Shown here: piece by piece, positions 46,531 through 58,914 of the stretch
Numbering within the stretch: the stretch's first letter is position 1
Layout: each line of letters begins with the position of its first letter
Source: Albifimbria verrucaria
Lineage: Eukaryota; Ascomycota; Sordariomycetes; Hypocreales; Stachybotryaceae
Direction of reading: 5' to 3'
Assembly: GCA_020081605.1 (NCBI GenBank)
Contig: JAHREC010000009.1
Span: 5,022,001 to 5,086,000, forward strand
Length of the DNA: 64,000 nt
The notes under the pieces: model-generated
The model's database searches: none
What the model was told of the DNA's origin: nothing
The model's input: the letters and a program-made list of their open reading frames with translations, nothing else
Program-made: the position numbers and the translations under genes

Positions 46531-47156
46531 CTACGTACTATACCGACAACCCACAGGATTAGATATAGTCACAACTCGACCGGTAAATCCCAGGCAGTTC
46601 TCGCTGCCTCCAGGCCTCGGATTGTCGGTGGAGATCCAGACAGTATAGCTGCCTTTGGTCGAATTGGGGCATGCCAAAAGCGACTTCCCTTGAAAGACAA
46701 GTCGCCAAATTTGTCCACTGTCCATCCTTGCGTTTCGAAACGTGGAGGAAGCGGGCCATTTCCAGTCAGATAGCCTATCTTGCCTTGACCTGAATATCTG
46801 CCGTCAGTAACCACCGTCCTTATAAGTTGCCGACAACGAGGCTCAAAGACTCAACATACCAAAGCCAGAACGGTCAACAAAACCTTCTGCGTAGGCCCGC
46901 TCCCAGTATACAGATAGAGAATCTGATCCTTGATATAGAAGATTGCTTGGCCTGGAGGCTTCAAAGGGCCATAAATCTCGCACACAGCATCTTGCTTGGG
47001 GACATTGATAAAAATATTGTTCTGGACAGCCTGGATTTGGCCGAAGTGGATGGGAGATGCAGAACGCAGCGACATGACCCCAAAAGCTCGAGGTTTCGGC
47101 TGAGGTGCGCCTAGGGTAAGTCCCGTAAAGAGTAAAAAGATGATGAAATACAACAT
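46531..47156 (-). CDS. PhiA-like secreted cell-wall protein
   Basis: About 195 aa. Signal peptide MLYFIIFLLFTGLTLGA, then FGVMSLRSASPIHFGQIQA, the start pattern of the PhiA/Asp f 34-type wall proteins of conidiating cells. After an intron (46859-46819) come YLTGNGPLPP, GWTVDKFGDLSFKGKSLLACP and a C-terminal NCLGFTG, all in the family order. Break at 46687-46689 fits a missing G; the intron junction also needs two more bases, making 196 codons. I chose the inner ATG because it opens the signal peptide; an in-frame extension upstream to 47477 looks like leader. Role in wall structure is known only for relatives. Confidence 0.72.
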
Positions 47157-48108
47157 TTTCACGATCTTGTGTGGTGATTGATGATCCACGTCAACTCTTT
47201 CAACGAGGGAGGGCCAATTGCTTAAATAGTCATCCAAATCACAGTTGTCTGCATGATGTAAGTCCCTCCCCAAACGCCACTGACCGAACGTACCGCAATT
47301 CTGGTGAAGACGGTAGGCGTTCTCGTCTACGTCCACTGTCTCACACAGGCTGCTTGTCGGAGCTATTAGATAAATGGCCACTGCCTCGTATAGGTAGTGG
47401 GCTTGATGTGCTGGTGCTTGTTTTCCACAATATGTCTTGCCGCGATGAATCAAGCCCCATCTCTCCAACCATCGCACGGTTGCTGATTGGGAGACCTCGA
47501 TAATGTCTCACGGCTAGTGCGCATTTTGTTCAGCTGTTGCGTAACATGGCTGAAAGGCTCGTAGTATACCGGGCAGGCCGCCCCTGGCAAAGCTGCGAAA
47601 CAAAAGAAACAATAGACTTGATTCACCACCTCGCACTTCTCCGAGGTGAAGGTAAAATGCACCAAGATGTGATCAAGCATTTGCCACCAGTCCTCATGAC
47701 CTATGGCAGTCATTATCGACGTATCTTTTGAGTAGAGCGCAGAATTATTTGCCGCTTATTTGAAGTAAAATCGTATGGTTTAGGGATTGACCGAGGGCAA
47801 ATCGATACCATTGCTAATGGGTTGCAGGCTCGGTATGGCGACTCAAGATACTGTACTATACGAGAAGCGTACCTGAGCGATGAGCTTGATAAAATGGCCA
47901 TTCGAACCGTACAAGTCTATTTCAATTAAGAAAACGACATCAAGCATTAAAAACTGTGGATGCAACCTGGCACCTTAGGTTATTGTCAAGGAGCCGAGAG
48001 AACAGACAGAGGTTAGTCTATGTCATCACTAGCCATTCGGAATTCGACTTTTTTTTGGTTAGGCTATAAAGTTTATTTTAATAAGCACTCTTTCAATTCA
48101 AATAACCA
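47157..48108. other. Intergenic with short unassigned open stretches
   Basis: Opposed ORFs at 47450-47713 (-) and 47537-47731 (+) overlap and neither is recognisable. A + strand frame from about 47730 to 47935 stays open for ~65 codons and reads like protein (GIDRGQIDTIANGLQARYGD) but lacks a start; it may be the end of a broken gene. Confidence 0.35.
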
Positions 48109-48190
48109 GCGTAATTGGTTTAGTGGTAAAATTCTCCGTTGCCATCCGAGCAGCGTCGGGGAGCCCTGGGTTCGATTCCCAGATTACGCA
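48109..48190 (+). tRNA. tRNA-Gly (GCC) with ~11-base intron
   Basis: Acceptor GCGTAAT pairs with ATTACGC. The D-arm has GGTTTAGTGGTAAAA, the anticodon stem is CTCCG/CGGGG with loop TTGCCA...T (anticodon GCC), interrupted by about 11 bases (TCCGAGCAGCG). The T-arm is CTGGG-TTCGATT-CCCAG. Total 82 bases. Confidence 0.9.
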
Positions 48191-48847
48191 TTACCTCTTT
48201 CTTTTTTGACATTTTTGTCTCCATGCTCTCCGAGCATGCTCCTTCTAACACATATGGTTGTTGCTGTCTCGTTCGACAATATGGTCAGCCTACACTTCTA
48301 ATCACTGCGCTGTGTAGCTGTGTTTGTTTCTGGGAGGTAAGATCAAGGCCATTGCTGAGCGATGAGGCTAGGTGTAAGTGAGAAGAAGAAACTGCCCGTT
48401 GCCGCTTGATGTCTCTGGAGCGGGATCTGCTACGAGAATATCAGGGCGCAGCTTTCAACTAATTTACCATGAAATAGAGAACTTCATTCACAGGGAGAGA
48501 AATTGAAGCAACATTCTATGATGACTTTCACAACATGAGGATTTATCAATCAGTTCATTGTGCGAGTACAAGCGTCACTCCACGCATGATGTTTCATTTA
48601 ATTTCGTAGTTGAGATTTTGCTGAACTAGGTGACGGTATTCGCAGGCCATGTAGATGGCACACGTACACTCACTAAAAGTGTTCTCATCCTCGAGGAAGT
48701 AGACGATAACCTCTTTCTGACCTCTCACACAACGATATAATGAATAACCGTACCGGCGAACGGACAAAATGCGCCGTGACTGGATCCGTAACCGATACGC
48801 TGACGTGTAGGCGGTTAATGGTATCAAAAGCGCCGTCCTTGGAGTCA
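48191..48847. other. Intergenic, tRNA-Gly to regulator-like gene
   Basis: A minus-strand open stretch at 48594-48926 overlaps the end of the next gene and is not recognisable. Nothing else seen. Confidence 0.4.
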
Positions 48848-50612
48848 TCAAGAGGACCCTGTCAGTGCGTAGGTTGTTGATAGCAAAGTTGCGAATAGAT
48901 ACTCTGTAGGAATGTTTGGTGTCCACACGAATTCATCCAGGTACGTTACCAGTTCATCCCTATTTCGTATTTTGAGGTTCGAAAAACAACGACTTAAACT
49001 GGATGTATACCATTCTGGATCCACTGCAATGGCTGAGCCAACACATATTACCCAGAGTAGGAGCTTTGCCGAGTCTCGATTTATGTCAGCCCACCCCAGA
49101 ACGTTTAAACTTGTGATAATGCGCCGTAGTCTGGACTGCAAGCTCTTGAAGATAGCGCTATGAGGCCTCAGGTTTCGGAAGAGGTAAGTTGAACACATCA
49201 GCGCGGCATTACGTGCAGCGTCAAGGATGAGAACATCGACATCTTGCGGACTGGAAAGTGCATTCCGGAACAGGTCGATCGACAGCAGACGATAGTCTAC
49301 CGTGCAGCAGAGCCATGTGAAGACCATCATATCCGAGGGTGTTGCGGCGAGAACAGCGTAGGAGTCTCTATGTATTGTGGCGAGTCTGCTAATGAGGTGT
49401 ATTAAAGACAATACCTTGGGACGAATCGCACGCGGATCTGAGGTTGATTTCCATGGTTCAGTAATTATTGAGAGCTCGCCCAAACTTTCAAACATCCAAG
49501 ACGTTTCCAGATTTGGATTCGGATACTCAAGGACGGGTTCGGAGTCAGAGATAGTGACCGAAATCAAGTCGCCTCTATGACACATTAGACGCGCTCAATA
49601 CAGACAATAGAAAGCAACCAACCGGGCAAGTAAGAGTCTAGATATACTTACATAGATAGAAGCATTGCTATTGTACCCTGGCATCCTAAGGCTCGGGGCC
49701 CCTCTCATTCTTATCATCCTCTCCATCGCTCCCCTATGTAAGATGTCTTGCGCAACATCACCGGTAATGTTCTATAACCAACGGTTAAATCTGCTGTGCT
49801 GTCAAAGGACTGCTTGATATCAATCTTACACCAGACGCTGATAGCAGGCCAATTCCAAATATCAGCGCGTCGCTACACGTATCATCGCAGCCCGCCAAGC
49901 GTTGTATTATGCAACGTATCAGCTGTCCTCGATGATACAGTGTGGTTGGGCTTGAAGGCCTCCCTTGTATGGTATCCAAGTGAACAGCAGAATGGAATAA
50001 AATTGCTTCAATGAAGATTGGATCAGTGAGGGCATGGGATATAAGAATCGTGGCAAAAGGGTGTTGGTCTAAACGGTGACGAAAAGGTTGTATTGTCGGG
50101 ACGATGTTGTAGATGACTACATAATTACATCAGTTTAATCTCGAGTGCAGATGGGTGTTGGTTCCGTGACGATAATATTAATCCAAGTTCCGACATACTA
50201 GATGAAATGGTCGGTTGAACTGAGGAAAGGGGTTGATTCTTCTTACAGTGAGTTAAGAGCATGGGGGCTTCATGATGAGAGTATAATACAGTGGACGAGA
50301 ATGGATCGAACGCCAATCCGGATCCAACCTGAAGCGATAGAACCTGGCCATGTATGCCAAAGTATTTTTCTGCAACATCACTTCCTTCATAAAGATGCAG
50401 CAAAGGCTGCTGCCCTATGCTCGTATTTAGGCAGCCTTGGGACTGCTTGTTCGTAGGATTCCGGGCTTGCGTCTCTTGGAAGTTCTTGAATCGTTCTCGT
50501 CGTTCGTATCGGCGAAATGCTCGCATCGCATTCTCCTGACTGTTTTTTGAGCGCTGCGGGCAATCTTGCCACCGGCCTGGTCCGAGGCAATGAACTGCCA
50601 AGTTGGAGCCAT
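48848..50612 (-). CDS. Fungal transcription-factor-like protein without a zinc cluster
   Basis: Several open blocks in order match the fungal regulator family with a basic N-terminal block instead of a zinc cluster. Block 1 (from 50612): WQFIASDQAGGKIARSAQKT, then NAMRAFRRYERRERF after a missing G near 50533. Block 2 (about 50110-49785): IVPTIQPFRHRLDQHP, ALTDPIFIEAILFHSAVHLD and LYHRGQLIRCIIQRL. Block 3 (49585-48848): LLWVICVGSAIAVDPEWY and TYLDEFVWTPN. The junctions contain introns or further missing bases that I could not resolve, so the exact protein is not known. Members are nuclear and usually of unknown target. It could also be a pseudogene. The ATG at 50612 is the best start seen. Confidence 0.5.
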
Positions 50613-51249
50613 TTCCTAGCACATGCTACTGGTAGCCTTGGCCTTGGGGTTCAAAGGTTTTGCATCCGACATAGCACTTCGCTGGTGCCAGGCTCTTTGT
50701 CAGCAATGACGACCAACTAGAAGCATTTCACTCAAGGCTAGAGAGTTGAGCGGGCGCATACCAGCTCACTCACGAGCTTGGCCGTTGAAGTTGACATTGT
50801 ACTTGAAGGATCAAAGCCACAAAGGATTCCGGGTGCCCCACTTGCCATCTCACCGCATTATGCTTGGGCAGGTAGGTGGCGCCTTTCGCCCGTTTTGGGC
50901 AGCGCTCTTCTTGGCGTCTGAGCACTTGCATGGGAAGCTCTGGGAATCAAGGGTTTTATAGGATGGCCTTACCATGTCCTTGATGTGTACCGCTACATAG
51001 CATCTACTTCCGTACTACCCTGGAAAGAAACTGTAAGATTGATGGCTTGACAGAAAGGCTATGCTCCTGGTCAGTTTCCCTTGCGGAAGACTAGGTATCC
51101 GACCTTGGAGATTCCCTAGGAGTAGATATATATTCTGCATCATGACCCACGACTTATAGTGAAACTAATTACCAACAATCAAATAAATATATTTGACTAC
51201 CCATTTTCTTCACTAGGAAAAGTCTCAACGGTCAATTTGTTTTCCCATC
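50613..51249. other. Divergent intergenic region
   Basis: Between the regulator-like gene and the secreted hydrolase. TATATATTC at about 51126 may serve the hydrolase. No gene supported. Confidence 0.4.
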
Positions 51250-52471
51250 ATGCACGTCTCCTACACAGCTCTCGCCCTTGCTCTTGGATCAGTTGGGCTT
51301 TCGGCATCAACGAAAAGACCATGCAAACCACCAGTTCCCACTCCTGTCTGCAAGAACCTAATCCTTCCAATCAAGGCGGCTGCGAACAACACTGAACTAC
51401 CTCCATACCCAGAGTCCACAGAGCCTGGCGTTTTGTATAAGTACCTCGCTTTCAATGCCTCAACTCTGCCCCAGGTTCTCGTGTCGGGCACGTTCAATAT
51501 CAGTGCCCTGTACTGTGAACCGTCAGTGCAAGTCGAAGGACGTAAGGGCACCATTCAGCTCCTTTTGCACGGTCTCACGGCTACAAAGGTAGTTCTCTAC
51601 GTATTATTCTCGCAAACCTCTGCTAACTCGCTTTAGGAATACTGGAATGGCATGGATTTTCCAGACCCAACCTTCCAAGGTCAATACTCTTGGATGTATC
51701 ACGCTGCATCTCAAGGATATGCGACACTTGCTATTGACAACCTCGGAAACGGTCACTCTGACCGCCCTGACCCTATTCGTGTTGTGCAGCCTCCGATGCA
51801 GTTGTCTCGTGATACTCGGCATACTCACCGGGCTTCGGGCCGGATCATTGCCTAATCTACCAAAGTATAACAAAATTATTATCGGCACTCACTCTTTCGG
51901 CTCAGTCCTCGGAAGGCTCATTTCAACTATCTTCCCGACAAGAGGCGCCGACGCATACATTCTCACGGCCACGGCCAAGGAGCTGACCGGTCTTAGGCAA
52001 TTCATCGGCAACATCCAAGCACAAGCCGCAACCGCCGTCGACCCTCGTTTTAAAGGTCTCGCACCCGCCTATCTCTCTGCCACCAAGAACATTCGAGAGG
52101 TTATTTATGGCCTAGACGGGTCATTTGACCCCAAAATGGCTGCATGGGATGCCAAGTATCCTCATGTCTTTGCTGCCGGCGAGATTGCAACCCCTAGAGA
52201 CTCAATGGTGTCGAGCTTTGCCGGGCCTGTCATGGTGATAACTGGCCGACAAGATCAGATTGCTTGTGGAAATGGCACCATTGTTGGCCCAGTACCCGAC
52301 TGTGGAGTTGGTCCGGGATCACACGTCGACGACACCAAGACTCTCTTCCCAAAGGCCAAGGTCTTCACCGCCTATGTGCCCGGAGATACTGCTCACAACC
52401 TCAACACGCATTACTCCGCCTCTCAGTCTTTTGGTGCTGCTCATGTGTGGCTTGAGAGCGTTGGTTTTTGA
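51250..52471 (+). CDS. Secreted alpha/beta hydrolase
   Basis: About 391 aa with signal peptide MHVSYTALALALGSVGLSA. Alpha/beta-hydrolase marks are the HG oxyanion loop (LLLHGLTATKEYW), LAIDNLGNGHSDRP, the nucleophile elbow IIGTHSFGSVLG (Ser in T-H-S-F-G), an acid residue in ITGRQDQIA and the histidine in GDTAHNLNTH. One intron, 51589-51636. The frame shifts by two between about 51795 and 51840, which fits two bases missing; the total then is 1,176 bases, 392 codons. Esterase or lipase-like activity is likely; the substrate is unknown. The numerous predicted N-glycosylation sites (NNT, NAS, NIS) fit a secreted protein. Confidence 0.8.
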
Positions 52472-53123
52472 GATAAAAATGACTTCAAGAGGAGCATGTA
52501 ATCGTTGCGACGAAACAAGCGATGGTTTAGATCACACCCTGCTTTTTAGAATGCCTTGTCTTTCCCTTCAATGCCTGGAGCCTTCCAGTGCAATTTAGAA
52601 TCTAATTCTAAACATTAATAAAAACCTTTTTGCCCAGTCGCTGGCACATCCGGTTCTACCAAGCTTACACACGATTAGCCTGATGCTGGAGAACATCTTT
52701 GCCGTTCTGACATTTGTGGGCATTGCATTGCAGTTTAGAACGACTTCCAACAGTTACATCCAATGTTTTGAATTGATATGATAGTAGAGCACCATCTTCA
52801 TGGATATGTATCAAATCCTATCATGAGCTACTTGTCCAAGAATTTGAAGAGAAAATTCTGGTTTGCTGGTCACTAGCTTCATGCCTAACGAATCATAATT
52901 GAATTCAAGGAACAACCCAGTGTTGAGGATTATGGCAACGATGATAAATGTGAAATTTGACTAAGAATCGTAACTGATACTGTAATTTCCAAAGCAAACT
53001 GTACTTCCACTAGTAGAAATTATGACTTGGACTACCTAGGCACGAGCCTCTTCTTCTTCAAATTCAGTCGCGTTGTTCGACCAAGCGCAATCCATATCCC
53101 TTGTGACTGTGGAGCTGATATGC
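52472..53123. other. Intergenic between convergent genes
   Basis: AT-rich, 3' ends of hydrolase and M13 peptidase. Nothing else seen. Confidence 0.5.
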
Positions 53124-55746
53124 TTACCACATCTCGCACTTTGGTTCGCGCCTTTTACACCCGAACGCATCCTTGAATCCTCTTGAATTTGTCGTCGATC
53201 CCAGGATTCGTGCAAAATACGGTGAGTGTGTGTCCGTATTGATCTTATACAGGAGTGTGTTAGGGTTGTAGCTGGAACACCAGACCTGGCCAGCAGCTAG
53301 GAAAAATAACTGTTCCTTGGTGAATTCTTCCAGCCCTGGCAGGTAGGGTGCAGGGGATGCAGACTCCGCTCGCGCCAAGCGTCGTACGCCACGTTGAGGC
53401 CCCAGAGTCGGCAATGTTCTCACCCACAGTCATGGTTCCGTTAACGTAGATGGGCTGTTGCGAATTCTCGTCGAGCAGGGGCTTACCATTGCTCAGGACG
53501 CCTGCAATCTTATAGAATTGGTCTATGAAACACCCTAGACGCCTTTCGAACTCGTCCAAAGTCGGCTTGTCCCACCACGTTCTGAACCGCCGCTCATTGT
53601 CAAATTGGTGGCCTACGTTATCGAATCCGTGGGTAATCTCGTGGCCGACGACCAAGCCCAAGGCCCCATATGCAAGGTACTCAGGCATTCCTGGATGGAA
53701 AAGCGGGAATTGGGATATACCAGCAGGTATTGCGATGTGATTACTTGAGAAGCCATGTCGCGCAGCAGCTGAGAAGCTGTGGAGGTCACCCTCGGGCCAC
53801 TTCAACCTGTTCCATGGCTTCCCAAGGTGTGAAAAGGTCTGGTTGGCAGACCATCGGCGAAAAGAGAGAGCATTCTCAAAGAACGAGTCGGAAACTTCGG
53901 CTTCGGCGTAATACTTAGCAAGAGAAGCTGGGTCATGTACCTGAGGGTCCTGATTGAGATTCCGGTCAGCTGGAACCATGTTCAAAACCAAAGGAGACGT
54001 TGGTCCCTTGCCGGCCCCTGCTACAATACAAGAAGACTCACTACATCGGGGTATCCTATTTTGAGAATCATCTTGTCCAGCTTATCGTGTATAAGTATTT
54101 TGGTCTCGTTGGTTATCCAACTGCTTTTATCAATACGACGACCGAAAGATGTTTTTAACCCTTGTGCCATCGAACGAATCTTTGCCCGCACGTCAGTGCT
54201 GTATGCGACGTCTAAGAAAAACTTGCTTGCCATCCAACCAAGACTCTGGTCAACGTAGACAAAACAAGTAGACCATCGGTCGGATCCTGGGGCCTGAGAA
54301 GTGGAGGTTAGTTTTCCCAGTTACTGACAGGAACGAGGTGTGCAAAGAAACACCACGTACTGTAGCCCCAGCCACGTATGGAGCATAGTTTAGGTACGCC
54401 ATCAGAACGAAAAGACTCTGGATTGTCGACCGCGGTGTTTTCTCCAATACCTGCGACATATTGCCGTATATATCGGGGTATTGGAATTGTATCCGGTCTA
54501 ATTTATATCCGGTGGGAGCAAGCAACTTCAGGACACGATCAATGACCAGGAATGGCGCTGTTGTTGCCGCTTCCAGCACCGTAGTGGTATGCCAATTCTG
54601 TAGAGCAAGAGTCAGTAGGGCTCTACGGATTCTTTTGGACATAAAGTTGTAATATACATCAAATGCGGTGGTGGGATCAACCTTGATCGTCGTTTCAAGG
54701 TGTTCCAACTTCAGAGCAACATTGATAATCCCTGGGCTAGTGCCGGTGCCGCCTGATGGGCTGCCTCGCTGGGAAGAAGCTCTGTTAAGAGTTTCGACAA
54801 GTCGTCTTCCTTGCCTATGAATTTAGATAGACTCAGAGACGCCGAACTGGCGTAGGTAGTGGCAGGTAGCGCCTTATCAGATATATTTCCTAGAGGGTGC
54901 CAAAACTTGGAATGGTTATCTTCTGCGCATATAGTGTCGTTAACTAAATTCCTGGTCCATCGCAGAATAAATAAAAGGTTGTAGCTTACCGGGTTTTGAT
55001 TATCATAGTCAATCCAAAAGTCGCCAAAGACAGGAACTCCGATGGACGTCAGATATGCTATAGTGTCTGCCAAGGCATCATAGTCCTTCGTCGAGAGCGT
55101 CGCGTTCGAAGTATAGTCTGAGTTCGAAACTGGGAAACGCGCAACAATCTGGTTAATAATATCAGGTATTCCTCCAAGGCCCGATGCCTCGATTGCGGTG
55201 CCATTCATGCAAGTATTATAATTCCTAACGACCTTGTCAAAGTTACTCTTATCCTCAGGCGTGGACTGAAGCGCGCTTAGTTTGAGTACTTAGCAGGAAT
55301 TGAAAGTGCCTTACGGAATTAGAGCCAGGGTAGGGGCTTTCTAAAATTGTCCTCAAGACTTGTTGGTTTCGCTTTTGCTGCACTTCGACATTATCCGTAT
55401 CTTGCCATCGGAGTGGAAAACCTCCACAGGCGTCTTCTCAAGGTTAGCTAATTGTCTGTATGGCTATATATCAAGCCATTCCAAATACCGCAATACTGGC
55501 GGTGCAAAAGAGACTTGCATTACACCGTAGACAGAATGAAAAATAATAAAGACGTGACATACAGGCTGGAAAGTCTTCGCAAGGATCAATGGTCCTGTAC
55601 TGTGGGTGCAAATTGCTGAGAATATGGCCTGCAGACTGGATACAACTTGGAGTCAAACACAAGTCTGAGTTGTAGGACATCTTCAAAGACCAACGAGAAG
55701 AAACTAATGAATGTAATCTGTTTTCTGTTGATGGATTATGCATCAA
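53124..55746 (-). CDS. M13 zinc metallopeptidase (neprilysin/ECE-like)
   Basis: Peptidase family M13. The N-terminal cysteine signature is present (CLTPSCIQSAGHIL, DPCEDF), the core has the zinc site HEITHGFDN with the third ligand in GENIADSGG, and the C-terminus closes with AFGCKRREPKCEMW as in neprilysins. Introns lie near 55560-55460, 55310-55208, 54708, 54310-54235 and 54050-53990. Breaks at 53400-53403 and 53353-53356 each fit one missing base and restore GLNVAYDAW and YLPGLEEFTKEQLFFLAAGQVWC. I see no signal peptide or membrane anchor before the first signature; the open frame starts at 55746 with a later ATG at 55680, so the N-terminus is uncertain. Zinc ligands are intact, so activity is expected. 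Confidence 0.88.
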
Positions 55747-56690
55747 ATGTGTCTAGCTTGAACACAAGAGACATACTGATATATATATTACATTTATATG
55801 TACATCTTCAATATCCAAATGCTGTTTGATGACTACTCTTACGTCATGCTTATCATTGATAGCCTCGTGAGCGAGGTGGCTATGTATGCAACTATCATCG
55901 GCGACATACTGGATCTTCTTGATAGGCCTTGCTTTGGGTCCGCGCCCGAGCGTCATATGTTCCTGCTCGGAGCTCTGTGTGTTGGGACCAAGCAAGGCCA
56001 CAACATACTAAATGCAAATGGACCAACAGACAGCCTATTGTCGTTTACAACTCACGGCCATTTTAAGAAAGACGTATAGCGAAGGCCTCCCAGGACTCAG
56101 AGAAGGATCAGGTGATTATCTGTTGCCCCTGGTTTTCTTGGCTAAGAAACCGCCCAGTCGGGCTTAAATCGACATCTCTCAGCCTGTGGCTTGGTCACCT
56201 CTAATTTTGGGAATGTGTATCTTTGCCAGGATTGAGTCCACACTCTGGTGCCTTGCAGCTTGGAGGATGGAGGAAGTAAGAAACAGGTAACGATAGGTTA
56301 CTGTGAACTTGATAGTACATCATGCTGCTTACGCCAAACTTTCTGATATATCTGCAGATCTGAATTACTGTAGTTAGCCCCTGCTGCATAACATGCCGAT
56401 CTAAACCTGAAAAAGCAGATGAATGGCCAAGACTTTTAGCGTCATCGTTGACTGTCAGATCAACTGCCAATCAGACGGCTTCCCAACAGAAGATTGGCTG
56501 CAGTCGTTGACGTTGTCACATTTGGACCAACCGGAGATCCGAGTGGCTGGTAGGAGTCAGAATGTCAGCGTGATACGAAGCTTGTTCGGCTTTTATTTGC
56601 CCGCCTTTGTGAGATACTTGGTATTTGCAGTTCTCATATACGTTGCCTTTGATAAATACAGCTCTGTAAAAACTACTTGCCGCTCCCGGG
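55747..56690. other. Divergent intergenic region, M13 peptidase and regulator
   Basis: Promoters of both genes. An ORF at 56423-56761 overlaps the next gene in another frame and is rejected. TA-rich stretch (ATATATATTAC) near 55780. Confidence 0.4.
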
Positions 56691-58383
56691 ATGGCTACAA
56701 GCTCCAACTTGACGAAGAACAAGCACTGCTGGGAATGTCGAAGACGTCGCCTAGTGTGTGATGGTGTGGTACCAGCTTGCACTAGATGCCAAAATACACG
56801 CGTAACATGTCCGGGGTACAGTGAGGAGAAGCCTCTTCGATGGCTTGATCCGGGACATCTAGGGCCAAGATCTGCCCGCGTTTGGCTAGATGCAAGAGAT
56901 CCGGAGACAGAGGACACAGCAGGGGCTACACCAGCCTCTTGTGGCATGGCGACAATCGGTACCCATATCCGCGCCAACATGGACTCGCCCCTTCTAGGAG
57001 TCGAGATCGAACCTCTTCAAATACAAGATATCACAATCCTTCATGCGGCGAAGTATTGTAAGTCGTGCCTTGGATATGTCCATTTGTCTACGTTTTGTCA
57101 TTGTACACTGATGCCTCTTTGAGTCCTAAGACAACACATATATCTTGCCTGTTTATGCAGCGGCTAAACCGATAATCCCACAGCTATCCATACCCGTACT
57201 TGATATGACCCACGTTATGGAAGCCCCGTCTGTTTTCAACTCTGTCATGGCGTGCAATATGCTGGGGCATCGTATGCAACAGTTGCCTCTGAACGTTTGT
57301 CCCCGTGTTCTAAGGAATGGCTGGTTGATGTATTTACGCTATCGAGGTGAAGCAATACAGAGCATTACTGCAGGGCTCCACGAAACAGATAAAAGACAAC
57401 GTGCAATCGTTGCTATTTACTTAGCTTCTTTCTGGATTGTTGATGTAAGTACTTCAAACAATGTAGTATGTTAACGCAAGGTTGTGTCTCATCTCCTTTT
57501 TCCGTTCCAGGTCCAACAAGGGATTCTACGTGGCGTCTCCATCACGCAGGTTTAGCAGAGATGTTTCGCCGCCTGGGAGGGCTCGATCATTGGATCGGGT
57601 TGCCGGGACTAGACTACATGATACATTACATCCTAAAGTAAGCTGGATCTGCTGCTGCCATACACAACAGAGCTTCTATGTCTCACCTTAACTCTAGTAT
57701 CGAAATATTTGGCAATACTACCAGCCCTGGCGGAGCACATCTTTCATTTTTACCATACGAACGACTGGTCAAAATGATCTCGACAGTTTACGATTCAACC
57801 AAGAGCTCAACAGTAATATGCCCCGCTCCGTTGGTGCTTGCCTTGGTTTACATCAATCGGATACGATACTTGGCCTCCTCTCCTTGCATGCTCGAAGAAC
57901 AAGCGTTACCGCCCCTACCAGAGGCGATATTCCGGGATATAAATAGTTTTGATCCTACCAGCTGGGCATTATCGATCGGCTCAGGAGCCGAAGAGCTGAA
58001 AAATTTGGGAAAATATTCCAGTCAGCAGTAGCGTTGTATTGCACGCTGTCGCTCCAAAATGTATCGCTAGTAGAGTTCAGCGCTGAGATTGAGGATTACA
58101 CGAGCCAGCATTACGAAAAACTCCTGTCTTTACTTCAGCTCTCAGTCGTCAGCCCATATATCAGACAAGTTTTGATATGGCCCTTGGCAGTCCTCGGCGT
58201 AGCGGCAGCGCAAAAGGTGATTCAGCTACCAGAACTTTCGTCGGTGAGCAATTACTGAAATATCGCCAACTACTCGGACAAGCAATACCGAAACGTCTCA
58301 AGGAGCTGTTGGAAAGATTCTGGGTATCGGGAAAAACTCACTGGGACGACTGTTTCGTTGAGCCGTTTTGCGTTTCCGCTTAG
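56691..58383 (+). CDS. Zn2Cys6 transcription factor
   Basis: 488 aa. The zinc cluster is at residues 13-42 (CWECRRRRLVCDG, CTRCQNTRVTCPGY), followed by KPLRWLDPGHLGPR. The rest is the helical fungal regulator domain (HHAGLAEMFRRLGGL, LVLALVYINRIRYL, LIWPLAVLGVAA, LKELLERFWVSG). Introns are at 57058-57160, 57445-57510 and 57638-57697. Breaks at 57511, 58007-58009 and about 58209 each fit one missing base; with them 1,467 bases, 489 codons. The start is the first ATG before the cluster. Neighbours are an M13 peptidase (divergent) and a short-chain dehydrogenase; its targets are unknown. Confidence 0.87.
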
Positions 58384-58914
58384 ACTGATGACATGCGTTC
58401 ATTTTCTTAAGGCCCTTAAGGAGACGTTGCGTTAAACAGGTGTTCCAAAAGAGCAGAAATACAAGATTACCATGCCAAGTACCATTAGCAAGCAGCCTTG
58501 ATGAGGTCGACGGCGTTTATGAGCATAGATATGCGTTTGTCCGAGCCAGCTCGACGCGACTATCAGGTCCGGAAATAGTTAGAACGAACGAACTAGAATG
58601 TTTTAGTATCGCTGATAGCCTAATTGAGGATTTATGTAAGTCGTAATCTCATAGATTTTCCATCAGATAGAATGCCAACTGAGCAAGGAGTCGGGTGGAT
58701 TCTGACCTAAGCTAGGCAGCAAGAGTTGCGTCAATGGCCCAATGCTTACAAACTCCTAGGACAGACACTTTTCGCTATCTCAATCATCGACGAAGATTGA
58801 TGAGCATTAACAAAATATCCACAGTGTAAAGTTCACCGCGAGTGCTCTCTTCTCATTCAACGAATCTGCGAGACTGCTTAGCGCACGCAGCACTCCGCAT
58901 CACCACACGTTTCC
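58384..58914. other. Intergenic with one 68-codon ORF
   Basis: An ORF at 58440-58646 is not recognisable. The dehydrogenase promoter occupies the last part. Confidence 0.4.

Noticed and set aside
47450..47731. Overlapping opposed ORFs near 47.6 kb
   Set aside because: Neither has a signal, domain or plausible splice extension.
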